NCBI GenBank assembly: GCA_029298735.1
Contig: JANSLP010000134.1
Coordinates: 1 to 64,000, forward strand
Reading direction: 5' to 3'
Length of the DNA: 64,000 bases
From: Ophiostoma sp. CBS 140.51
Lineage: Eukaryota; Ascomycota; Sordariomycetes; Ophiostomatales; Ophiostomataceae
Shown: piece by piece, positions 31,836 through 42,284 of the stretch
Layout of the letters: each line of letters opens with the position of its first letter
How positions within the stretch are numbered: the stretch's first letter is position 1
Position numbers and translations under genes: made by a program
The notes under the pieces: generated by a model
Databases searched by the model: none
What the model was told of the DNA's origin: nothing
What the model saw: only the letters and a program-made list of their open reading frames with translations

Positions 31836-34567
31836 CTACAACTTTGTCGGGTTCTCTTTGCCAATCTCCCAGTCGGCGAGGAAGCGGCCCTTGACGCCAC
31901 GACCATTCAAGCCGTTGACGCCGATAGTAATGGCCTGGCCGGGCATAAGGTCAATCATGTTATCCTCCCAGTTGGGCTCGCGGCTGTCATCTGCCTCGGT
32001 ACCGTCATAGATGGGTTCTAGCCAGACACCCTTGAGCGCGCGGTTGGACGAGATGGTGACGCGGCTTTCGTAGCCGTTGTCCTTCTCGTGGGCAACATCA
32101 ATGGTCAGCTCCGTATCAGCCTTCCAAGTCAAGTACCGGTACGGCTCAGGCCAGTCGACATAGCGGGCCAAGACAGCGTTGGTGGTTGTGTCCACAAATG
32201 TGGCTTCGAGAACGACGAGAGTCGATGGCGTCCAGTCAGCCGGCGGTGCCAGTTCGCCGAGCTCGGTGGTATAGCCAGCAACAATCTCCACGGGACGTGG
32301 CGAGTCTTTCTCTGCAAGTGGCAGCCAGGACTCTGTGGCGAGGTCGTACGCCTGCAGTTTGAGGGCGACATCCTCGACCGCCTTTGGCGACGTGTTGTGT
32401 GCCCACAGCTGGAACGACGGCGGACCTTTGGGCTCGTCGAGCTTGTTCTCATCGATCCACAGCGAACTCACGGACCGCTCGACACCAACGGCAAGCGGTG
32501 CAAACGCCCGTTTGATGGAGTAGTACGCGGGCTTGGGCCGCAAAAAGTAATCGACAAAGGCCCACGATGTGCAGGGGTAGACATCATTGAGCTGCCAGAT
32601 AATCAGACCGGCACACTCTTCACGCCCTGGTCCGCGGAACTGGCGCTTCCAGTGCTGGAGGGCATAGACATAGGCCTCGCTCTGCATGAGCTGCGAGGCA
32701 TACGAGAAGTTGGCGAGGTTGGTCATGTCGTACCGAAAGTTCTCGGCCAAGTACCGCGAGATGCGGGTGTGGGCGCCCTCGCTCTTGTTGTGGCAGTCAA
32801 TGAGCTGAGACTGGGCGTGCCACTGATGGGGAGGGGCACCCTTGCAGAAGTGGGCGACGGTGCGGTCGACGGGGAAGCCGTGCATGCCAAACTCGGAGAC
32901 AAATCGCCCACCGAGCTTCTTGTAGTCCTGGTACGGCAGGGACTGGCCGTGCCAGACGTTCCACTGGTGGATGTCGCCGACGGTCAAGTCGTTGGAATCT
33001 TCACCGCCAAAGGGCGAGTTGGCCCAGTAGGGGATGTTGGGACACAGCTTTTCGGCAAGGCGCGGGATAGTCTCGAGGTAGAGCTTGCGCTGGGGGAACG
33101 GCTTGTCGTCGAACGGTCCCGTCAAGTCCTTGCGGTCGTACTCGATTCTGCACTGTTAGTGGTGATATAAAAAGAAAACGCGGAAGAGGCAGCTTACTTC
33201 GTCAGAAGATCGGCAAACATAAAGTCTTCGTTGCCGCCACAGAGAAGGGCGAGGCACGCACGGTTACGTAAGCGCTTGGTCTGGACTTCGACTTCAGCGG
33301 CGACGCTCGTGACAAACTCGTCGTGGACAGGGTAGTCACCACAGGCCAGAGCATAGTCGTGCCAGACCAGTAGACCAAGCTCATCACAAGCATCCAAAAA
33401 GTCGTCAGTCTCATAGATACCACCACCCCACACACGAATCATGTTGAGATGGCCCTCACGAGCCAGACGCACCCAGTCAAAGTACCGCTCACGAGTAATG
33501 GCGGGCAAGACCATGTCGGCAGGGATCCAGTTGCCGCCTTGGATGTAGATGTCGCGACCATTGACACGGAACATGAATGTGGTGCCGGGAGCAGAGGTCA
33601 GAGGGCGCTGAATGAGCTCGATGGTGCGAACGCCGAACTTGGTGTTGACGGTGTCGATAACAGACTCAGATGACGAGACGAGACGGGCCTTGGCGGTGTA
33701 CAAGTGCTGCTCGCCCTGGCCGTTGGGCCACCACAGTTTAGGTGAAGAGATAGAGACAGATGCAGTGGCGACGGCTGTGCCATCCCCAGAGACGGGTACT
33801 GTAGCCGTACCGACGAACGTGCCCGCGGCGTCTACCATCTCGACCTCGACTAGGAGAGAAGAGTCACCCTTCGCCTGCACGACAGCCACCTCGACAGCCA
33901 CCGATGCGGACGAGTGGTCCTCTGCCAGCGAGGGAACAATGTGTACGTGCTCAATGCGCGCATCGTACGCCTCAAGAGACACTGGCAGATAAGGACCCGC
34001 CGTCAGGAGGACCGGACCCCAGTCCCAGCCCCAGTGGTACTGCGCCTTGCGCATGTGCATCCGCCGCTTGTCGCGCATCAGACTTGTGCGTGCACCGTAC
34101 TTGGCCTCGAGCTCGTTGCCGACCGTAATGGCGCTGCGGAAGGTGATGTCGAGATCGTTTTCACCGTCACTCTTCAGCAGGCTTTTGACAGGCACACGTG
34201 CAGGCACAAACATGTTGTCGCTTTCGAGGATGACGGTGCCGTTGAGCCTGACCGTGGCAAATGTATCCAGGCCCTCGAACACGAGGTCGACGTTTGTCTT
34301 CCCCTCGACATCGGCCGGCGCCTTGAACGTGGTCGCATACGTCCAGTCGGCCTCACCAGCCCATTGGACAAGTCGTTCATTCTCGCCAATGTAGGGGTCC
34401 ACGATCAGGTTGCGTGCGAGCAGTTCGGCCTGGATGACCGACGGGAAAGAGGTAACGGGTGTCCATTCTTTCAGTTCGGCAGAACGGCGCTCAGCCTCCT
34501 TGTTGCCATTGGTGTTGGCAAGGCGCCACTGCCAGCCGTCGGCGATCTGTGTGGTCGATTTGGACAT
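31836..34567 (-). CDS. GH2 beta-mannosidase, intracellular (B-type)
   Basis: Two exons, 34567-33198 and 33147-31836, with a 50-nt intron (GTAAGC donor, CTAAC branch, CAG acceptor). The product has 893 residues. Beta-mannosidase removes terminal beta-1,4-mannose from mannan oligosaccharides and N-glycan cores. The N-terminal sugar-binding domain includes HMRKAQYHWGWDWGP. The catalytic barrel carries MIRVWGGGIYE, the acid/base glutamate in CGGNED (E447) and the nucleophile in VSEFGMHG (E542). No signal peptide is seen, matching the intracellular B group rather than secreted A enzymes. The ATG at 34567 has a good context (CAAAATGTC). An in-frame ATG at 34666 would add 33 residues that do not look conserved. 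Confidence 0.94.
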
Positions 34568-35516
34568 TTTGGTGGTGATCGGTGATGTGGAAAAGAACAC
34601 AAGAGACCCTTGATTATTGAAAGGCAAAACTCTTTGTGAGGGGTCTATTTTCAACAATATATTCATATCCCACTTCAGATGACATCATTTTCTATGTGCA
34701 ATTTCACGAGTGGACAAGATAGAGAGACACTGGAACACGGTCCACCGGTCGTGTATCGTTTCCCGATTCTGCGCCGAGATGGAGAAGTCGGTTGAATATG
34801 TTGAACGGATGGCAAAATAAAACAAAGTAAATGTGACAGACCGCGACGTCGGAGACGACTCGGCTTCCCATCTCCAAGACTTCATGAGCATGTGCACAAC
34901 CGTGCATGGATGTCACCGTTATTCCGTCTTAGCTTGTCTGGTGATGTCGTCGGTTTCTATTGCCAGCCACCAGGTTCATCGGTTCGGTTCGTTTTATGTC
35001 TGGACCGACCGTGTTGGTCCGTGTTAGTGTCATGCGGGAAAAAAGGCGGGTCTTGGCGGGGATTTAGGCGAAGCGATGTCACAAAATTATTGGAGACTCT
35101 TTCAGTGTCTTGCGAGAACTTTGCAAAACTAAACAGACCGAAGCGACCTGGCTGTGGATACATCATTTGCATACCAGGGTCGAACCGAAAGGAGGAAAAG
35201 GAACAGGGGAAAGCTGGGGACACACTTTGGGGGTAATGAGGGGATCGTAGAGTCTGATGGGGGATAAGAGGGGAGAGGGGCTAGGCCAAATCAAAAAGAA
35301 AGCAGTGCTGGGATGTAAAAATTATGTGGTCACGATGCAATAAAATTTGGAGTCAATCTCTGGATGCACCCCAGTGTTAGATCCTTCTATGCCCATGTGC
35401 CATGTGCCTGGCGCCGAGACTGCATTGTCCTCAGCTGCCAAGACAATAAAAATGCTTGCCGATACTTGTCGATAGCTCAACTTGAACGTTGATTTATTAA
35501 TGACTGTCTACACCTC
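34568..35516. other. Intergenic between beta-mannosidase and Gfo/Idh gene
   Basis: 950 bp with the beta-mannosidase promoter and the 3' end of the Gfo/Idh gene. A GGTTCGACCC string near 35174-35183 (minus) resembles a tRNA B box but no tRNA folds around it. No gene is seen. Confidence 0.5.
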
Positions 35517-36631
35517 CTACGATTGCGCCACCGTTGTGACCGCCGCCGTGGGTCCAGACTCGAGCAGGGCCTGCAGCAGAGCCAGATCCTTGAGAGCCTC
35601 CTGGGGGCTCTGGAGGGGATCCGCCTTGCCGGTCGCCACGGCTGCAGCAAACGCCGCCACCTCGGGCTTGACACCAAAGTTGTGCTCAAACGGTGCTGTC
35701 TGTGCGTCCTCCTGGCCGCGACGGACACTCACCACCTTGCCCATGTCCCAGGTGACACGGCCCTCGGTCGTCACGATTTCGACTTCAAGTGCCGACTTGA
35801 ATTCGGTGCCAAACGAGATGGTAATGGTGCCATTGACACCGCCCTTGGTGGAGGCGACGGCATGGACACTGTCGACAGGAGGAAGACGTTCTTCGAGGAG
35901 GGACGAAAGGCAGACGACACGAGAAACCTCATCACCGGCTGCTTCCAGCAAGAACCGCAGACCGGCCACGAAATGAACGCCGCCGTCCAACAGGAACCCG
36001 CCTTGGTACCCAGGGATCTTGCGCCATTCCGTATTGTAGTACTCGCTGCTGGGCTTGATGAAACTGTTCACGACCAAGTGGAACGCCACGAGCTTGCCGC
36101 CAATGTCCTTGAGCTTGTTGGCGGCATCGTGCAGGACAGGTAGGAAACGGAAATTTTCGGCGACGGACCAGATGGGACGGTTGGCAGTAGGCAGGCTGTC
36201 ATAGTACTTGATGAGTTCTTGAGCGCCCTTGACATCGGGTGCCACGGGCTTCTCGCTCAGAACATGCTTGCCGGCGGCGAGGGCTTTGCGAATAATGTCT
36301 GGCTGGGTCAAGATGGGCAGGCTGACAATGACGGCCTGGATGTCGGTGCGGGCCAAAAGAACGTCGAGACCTTCGCCAGAGGAAGGGCTGTCGTAGTAGA
36401 CCTTGGGTTTGTTGGCGTCCTTAACCAGCTCGACCAGAGCTTCAGCCGTCGCTTGCGACCGGGAGTAGACGGCCAGCAGGTTGAAGTTGTCGGCTGCCTC
36501 AATAGCAGGGAGGTGCTCTGTGGAGAGAGTTAGCATGGAAGGATTACCGTGTACCGAGACGATGGATCGCAGGATTGTCACCCACGTGTTTTGGCAAAGA
36601 TGCCAGCTCCGAGAAGGGCGACGCCAGTCAT
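35517..36631 (-). CDS. Gfo/Idh/MocA family oxidoreductase
   Basis: Two exons, 36631-36586 and 36517-35517, joined across a 68-nt intron (GTGGGT donor, TCCACAG acceptor). The product has 348 residues. The short first exon supplies the NAD(P)-binding GAGIFA turn at the N-terminus (MTGVALLGAGIFAKT), which makes the intron model convincing. Other family marks: SLPILTQPDIIRKALAAGKHVLSEKPVA (about residues 92-119) with the conserved EKP lysine, and a C-terminal sheet domain with GGFLLDGGVHF. The family oxidises or reduces sugars, inositols and related polyols with NAD(P); the substrate here is not readable from sequence. It is cytosolic by the absence of a signal. It lies between a beta-mannosidase and a PhyH dioxygenase gene. 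Confidence 0.9.
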
Positions 36632-37741
36632 GATGGCTGTAGCTGTAGTGATGGGTGATTGCAGGGTTGTCGGTTGGTAGGATGCTCGGTTCAGGCTTGC
36701 TTTGAATTCTTCGGTTGCCAGTTCAGCGTTCTGATAATTATGAGGTGAAATTTATATTGAGGATGTGGACAATGCGTGGCGAGCTCGCGTGGGGGAGTCT
36801 TGGCCACCCCTCGTTTGTGTTCGTCATTATCCCGTTCCCCACCTCTCATCAACCGCATCTTTTGACGCTTCTGTGTCCCCGCATGTAGTGTTAGTGTTTT
36901 TGTCCGCTCTGTTGCCCGCTCGAGTCTCCGACATGGCAGATTGGTTGGAAAAGGCCGCACTAGCGTCGTGCTGCGCAGTACTTCTTCATCTCTCTCTCTC
37001 CAACAATCGGACATAAACTAGCATTTAGGTCCGGTTTGACAACGGATCGGCCGGTCGGTCCATCGGTCGAAACGTTGTAGTCGGTTCATTATCGCCATCC
37101 GTTGACACCCGTTCGGTTCGTGATCAAAGGATCGTCAGCACGAGATCATGGGTGTGGGGAAATATTGACATGTGGAGTTTGTGGAGGTATGGGGCGTGGA
37201 TTATGAATTTATGAATTTATGAACTCATGAATGTCTTTGAATATTTTCATGTGTGGAGGTGTGGAGAGCTGAGCAACCCTGCTCTGCAACCCCATGCCAG
37301 ACAATGGAGGCAAAGATGATCATCCGGGGTTTCTTGAGTTGTCGGGATGAACCGTCAGGTCGTCAACCGAGCGGGATATCGGAAGGCAACCGAACAGCGA
37401 AGCCGTGCATCTTACATCTCCCGGGTGAACCGAAGGCGATTGTTTTTCCAAAGTGGTCTGTGGTCTGACAATGGAGATGGCAATGTTGTGAGACGGGAGT
37501 TGTTGGACATCGAAGGCTTACTCGGAATATCTCTGATTTCTTTGACTCTCTTCGTATGCCCGAGTGACGTAGTGATCAGGCGAGCTGTGAGATCGTTCTC
37601 GAGAGCTTTGGGTATTTGTATCGCATCATCGCCAGTCCTGTTGCCGTTTATCAGATCAAATTAAACTCAACTCGACAAGATTGCCTCGACATTTTCTTCC
37701 ACAAACACCAACCATAAAATACAATATTTCTCGACGACAAG
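36632..37741. promoter_or_regulatory. Divergent promoter, Gfo/Idh / PhyH dioxygenase
   Basis: 1.1 kb between two genes transcribed away from each other. It has a short direct repeat of tttatgaa-like units at about 37201-37231. No coding frame is convincing. Confidence 0.45.
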
Positions 37742-38812
37742 ATGCCTTCCAAGATTCAGTACAAGTTCCAGGAACCGGTGGTCCTCCGCCTGTCCGACGA
37801 GGAGCGCTCCACGGGCATCATCAGCGAGGAACATGTCGCATCCGCCATTACGGCCATGCACCGCGATGGTCTTGTGGTGCTCGAAAACGCCGTCGACCTC
37901 GAGCACGTCGACAAGCTCAACGGCCTCCTGAGCACCGAAGCCGAGGCCATGGCCAAGCTGCCCACAACTCACTTCAACGACAACTCCGTCGACGGCAAGC
38001 CCACGGGCAACATGTCGCAGGGCCCGCCTCTAGATCCGACTCTGATGTACGAGGATGTCTGGGCCAACAAGCCGGCCGCCACAGTCTTGTCTTCGCTGCT
38101 GGGCCCTCGCCCTACCGTCACATATGTCAACGGTAACACGGCGCTCGGTGGGTTCAACGGCGCACGTCAGCGGATCCATGCCGACCTGACGTTCAACCAC
38201 GCGCAGTTCCCCTTTGCCATTGTCACCAACTACTACCTGATTGATGTCTCGCCCGCCAACGGTTCAACCGAGCTGTGGCTGGGCTCTCATCGGGATACGA
38301 CCTTCCGGGACCACCGCAACTGCACGCCCACCGACAACGACGACGAGACGGAGTATGACACGAGCAACGACAACACACGCGATTTCGGTATCCGCGACGA
38401 GTGCCTGGAAGCCCGCCGTGCTTGGGCGCCTCCGATCCAGCCTGTCGTCAAGCGCGGCTCTGTCGTGCTTCGTGACCTGCGCCTGTGGCACGCCGGTCTT
38501 TCAAACCCGTCATCCGACCCGCGCATCATGCTGGCATTTGTCCACACCCCCTGGTGGTACAAGTGCCCGGCCAAGGTTGTTCTTCCCGAGTCGGCCAAGC
38601 CGCTGGTCGAAGAATGGGCGAGTCGCCAGCAAGATCCCATCGTCTACAGTGCGCATTTCGTGCCGCGCGACGTGGACCACAAGACGGTGGTGTTCAACCC
38701 CAACTTTAGCAGCCAGAACCGGGGTTACCTGGACATGTTGCCCAAGGGTATTGGAATGGGGTTTATTTTCTATGATGTGGCTACAGGCAAGGAGGGAGAG
38801 GAGGCGAAGTAG
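37742..38812 (+). CDS. PhyH-family Fe(II)/2-oxoglutarate dioxygenase
   Basis: Intronless, 356 residues, ATG start. The phytanoyl-CoA dioxygenase fold carries all three iron ligands: H146 and D148 in RIHADL, and H250 in LWHAG, with R261 (PRIML) placed to bind 2-oxoglutarate. Such enzymes hydroxylate lipids, amino acids or secondary metabolites. Many fungal members belong to biosynthetic clusters, so the substrate is open. No peroxisomal PTS1 is seen (C-terminus EEAK), arguing against a phytanoyl-CoA role. It is convergent with the short-chain dehydrogenase, with 100 bp between the stops. Confidence 0.9.
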   Translation: MPSKIQYKFQEPVVLRLSDEERSTGIISEEHVASAITAMHRDGLVVLENAVDLEHVDKLNGLLSTEAEAMAKLPTTHFNDNSVDGKPTGNMSQGPPLDPTLMYEDVWANKPAATVLSSLLGPRPTVTYVNGNTALGGFNGARQRIHADLTFNHAQFPFAIVTNYYLIDVSPANGSTELWLGSHRDTTFRDHRNCTPTDNDDETEYDTSNDNTRDFGIRDECLEARRAWAPPIQPVVKRGSVVLRDLRLWHAGLSNPSSDPRIMLAFVHTPWWYKCPAKVVLPESAKPLVEEWASRQQDPIVYSAHFVPRDVDHKTVVFNPNFSSQNRGYLDMLPKGIGMGFIFYDVATGKEGEEAK

Positions 38813-38912
38813 AAGAGATAAAGAACGTGTGTTGATTTTTGTAGTAGCTTAGCTTGGATTGTACATAGAATGCAGGTACATTTGACATTGTTCTTAAAGT
38901 CCATCGCCGCGC

Positions 38913-39784
38913 TCACGGGAGATACGGCTTCGACTCTTTGCGGGACATGAACTGCCCGGCATACTTCCCGCTGTCGACCGTCGCCTTGTTGACCAGCTTC
39001 AGGACCGCCTTGGCCGACGTATCGGGCGACATGGGGCCCTCAAAGGTCGGCGCGTACTGCTTGAACTTGCCAAACATCTTCATCGCCAGCTGGCCCTCTT
39101 CTTCTGTCTCAATGTTCAGGCTGCCCGAGTCCACCGCACCGGGGCAAATGGCCATGCACAGCACACCCTGCTCTCGGTAGACGGCACTGAACTTGGCGAT
39201 TGCCATATTGAGTGCGGCCTTGCTCATGGCATAGGCCGTGGCATGGTAAATGTCGGCCTGGATGGTCATTTCTGGGTCGCCCATGCCGCTCGAGATGGCA
39301 ATCATCTTCTTGATGTCGCTCTTGAGCACCAAAGGCAGGAAAGCCGTGAAAAAATGGACGGGACCGACGGCATTGACGAGGAAATGGTCAACCAGATCTT
39401 GTTCCAAAGCAGCAGGGTCACGGCCCAGAACGTCCAGGCCCACAAGTGCCGTCTTGGCTTGAAGGGCAGCATTGGCAATGACATAGTCGACGCTGCCGCC
39501 GGTTTTCTCTGAGATTTCCTGAGCAGCAGCCTGCAGAGCAACAGGATCCGTGGTGTCGGCCTGGATGATGTGGATGTTGTCGCGGCCAATCTCAGCGGCG
39601 ACCTTGGCCTCGACTGCAGCCTTGTCGCGGACAAGGCCGAAGATGGTGTTGGCTGGATCTTCAGAAAGGTTCTGAAGGAAGGCAAACTAGAGGGGTGTTA
39701 GAAGATGAGAAAAAGCCAGCTGATGCTGGAGGTAGCACATACACCAAGTCCCTTCGAGACACCGGAAATCACCCAAGAAGGCAT
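38913..39784 (-). CDS. Short-chain dehydrogenase/reductase (SDR)
   Basis: Two exons, 39784-39743 and 39686-38913, with a 56-nt intron (GTATGT donor, CTCTAG acceptor, phase 0). The product has 271 residues. The short first exon (MPSWVISGVSKGLG) gives the nucleotide-binding glycine motif. NAALQ, the catalytic ISSG serine and Y166-x3-K170 (YAMSK) follow in classical SDR order. PGAVDSGS after the active site is also typical. It resembles fungal ketoreductase-like SDRs near the NorB/short-chain aflatoxin type, but substrate and cofactor preference are not determined. Convergent neighbour is the PhyH dioxygenase; the two could act in one pathway, which is inference from position only. Confidence 0.9.
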
Positions 39785-40334
39785 GGTTGAGTAGTATTTA
39801 AAGGTGAGAAGTTAAAATCGGTAAACTCGATATAATGAAAAGTAGTGTAGAGGAGAAAGCTGATTTTTAATTGTTTGAGCCTCATATCAACTTCCGTGTG
39901 CTTGTGGCCTTTACCTTTATATGTTCGTTGTCGCAGTCAGGTTGTTCCTTTCTTTCTTTTTCTTTGTATCCTTCTCTTCTTTTGATTGTAAAGCAACCAT
40001 GTTAGTGCCGGTAAACATCGCCCCAGCCAAGGCAAAGGCCGAGCCAGAGTACACAAAAAAGTTGCTGTCTTTCCAAATAAGGAAACGTTCCACATGACTG
40101 CAGCGCGGGTTCAACCTCGTCCGAAATGGGCCCTCAACAATATCCACGCAACACAGTAATCAGGCCTGTTCGATCATTCTTCTACCGCTCTCTATCTCTT
40201 CCATGTAGAAGAAAGTAGCGGAGATGATATAATTGTGATAAACCTCGTCTTCATCCGACATTTCGGGTGGTTCAGGCATTTAAAAATCAGATACAAGCAA
40301 ACCTGAGTTTGATATAAGAGATCCTACATCTACT
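39785..40334. other. Intergenic between SDR and transcription factor
   Basis: 550 bp with the SDR promoter and the 3' end of the next gene. A 76-codon frame on the minus strand was not supported. No gene is seen. Confidence 0.45.
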
Positions 40335-41954
40335 CTATAAAAACCCCGGCATCATCTTGAACGATGTGATACCCGTGTCCAGCCTACCAATGTAATCCAT
40401 CTCATAGTCGTCCACTGCCAGATCGTCCTGGATCCATATCTTTTGAAGAACGTACTGGACCTGCTGTATGCTCCTGAGGCTCGACGTCTTTCTTGCCCTT
40501 TCCATGTACACGAGCATATTTTTTCTCTGTTCGTCGTTTCGGGCTTCACAGCCAACAATTAAGAGGGCAAACGTCGGCGGGGCATCCTTCTCGAGACTGC
40601 CAAATAGGCTGTGTGCCCGCTCCACCAGAGCATCAATCTCTGGAGATACACCCGAGAAGTTGCGAGGTGCTCTCTTCAAATAAATGAGCGCGGCCAGTTT
40701 GAGTAGTTCGACCCTTGCTGGCCACGATGTACCTTCATAAGTGCCATCCTCTACCTGTGTAATCCTGTTCTCAAGACAACGCAAAGACCGCTCATACGCC
40801 TCGTTATGGTAGTGCTCGTCGGATGACGGGCGCAGCGTGTCAAGCAGCAGGCCCAGCAGGCGGACAATCTCGTGGGCACCAGGCGCCACATCCTTGATTT
40901 TGGGTGGCAGGCAGCCGCCCTGCTCACTGGCAGTTACCGCCTGTGTCTTGACGCCCTTTCTGGGCTCACCCTCATACCGGTACCAGTGCCGGACACTAAA
41001 GCGGGCCATTACCATGTGGTACTCGACCCATCCGATGAGGCCAGAAAAGCTGTGGTCAAAGGATATAGCATCGGCGTTTGTGACGACATTGTCGATTAGT
41101 GTCTTTGCATGCCTTAGGTGACAAAACCACGAGGGAACAATGTTCGGAAGCCCCAGCATTTCCAAGTGGCTTAGCAGCATACTGGCGGCCATGTGTTGGG
41201 CGACCATACTGCGGTTGGAAACGTTATTGGGTGAGCAGGAGCCCAACAATGTCTGGAGGGCGCGGTCTTTGAGATTGTAAATGTAGACGTCGGCCTCGGT
41301 CTGGAGGCCGTGCTTGTGGAAAGCAGCCAAAGACAGAGCAGCGCTCAAGACAGCCGCCGACGACGGCGACTTGTCCGACAAGGCCAGGCGTGCGAGCAGC
41401 CCGACAAGCTCACTAGTGTCTGGAGCAAAGACGGCCAGAAGCGAAGGGGCTGCAGACACGACTGCGTATTGTCAGTGTGAGTGTAAGTTGGAAGTGTAGC
41501 AGGCAGAACTTACAGTGATCCAATAACTCTCGCTCGTCACCACTCAGTTGAACTGGAAGCCAAGACAGCGGAGCAGGTAGATGCAGTCTTGGCACGACAT
41601 AGGCTTCTTCTATGCCATTATCAAAATCGTGCGTCGTCTGGAGATAGTGGTGGACCCGGATATCCCACGGAGTCGTGTTGACAAAGCTGGTTTGGGCCAC
41701 TGGAGACTTGAGGTGGCTTTTGTCATCTCGGACGGCAACGGTCAAACTCCGCTTTATGTTGTTTGCCTTGGGCCATGACAGTCGAAGGCCGTACTGGCAC
41801 TGCCGTTTGGACTTGGCACAGCGGCTACAACATGGTTGAGCGTTGTCACAGGCCACTCGGGCGTCTTCGCCGATCTTAGTAGCTGACAAAAGATAAGAGA
41901 TAGATGATGGGGACAGATCATACCTTTGCAAGACCAGCACTGATTTGAATGCAT
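40335..41954 (-). CDS. Zn2Cys6 transcription factor (Fungal_trans_2 type)
   Basis: Three exons: 41954-41924, 41864-41514 and 41461-40335, giving 502 residues with the frame kept. The start is MHSNQCWSCK. Intron 1 sits inside the zinc cluster. With the acceptor GCGAAG at 41865, just after a canonical CTACTAAG branch site, the cluster reads CWSCKDARVAC...CSRC...C with exact C-x2-C-x6-C-x6-C-x2-C-x6-C spacing (about residues 6-33). QYGLRLSWP follows, as in many PF11951-type factors. The rest is helical and matches that family in layout (ELLDHF, MVAQHMAASMLLSHLEMLGLP). It should be a nuclear regulator. An alternative acceptor 18 nt upstream is in frame and would break the cluster (see findings). 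Confidence 0.87.
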
Positions 41955-42284
41955 TGCGTGGACTGGAGTAATGGACGAAAAAATTGATCATGAAAATCAC
42001 GAAAAAGTTGCCTCGTTTCCAAATATGCCTTGACTTATATCAAATGTCGTCGTTGTATGATTTATTGCTCCGCACACGGCGGAGGAGTATTATTAATAAT
42101 ACAAAAGCGCTAGTACACGGCTATTTCCTCATTGGGAAGACAGGCAACTTTTTTGTAGGCGCACACATAAAAGTGGGACCTAACAACATCATCACGCATA
42201 CCCCAAACGTCTTTTCATTTTGAAAGTATAATTTGATATTCAGACTCGTTTCAATTTCATGCCTCTTGCACAACGAACTGCTTT
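41955..42284. other. Intergenic between two transcription factor genes
   Basis: 330 bp, AT-rich, with the promoter of the 41954 factor and the 3' end of the 45065 factor. No gene is seen. Confidence 0.45.

Noticed and set aside
34568..34666. 33-residue N-terminal extension of the beta-mannosidase from an upstream ATG
   Set aside because: Sequence does not resemble a signal or transit peptide, and the inner ATG has the better context and fits family starts.
35161..35200. GGTTCGACCC string resembling a tRNA B box on the minus strand
   Set aside because: No acceptor, D or anticodon stems can be formed around it.
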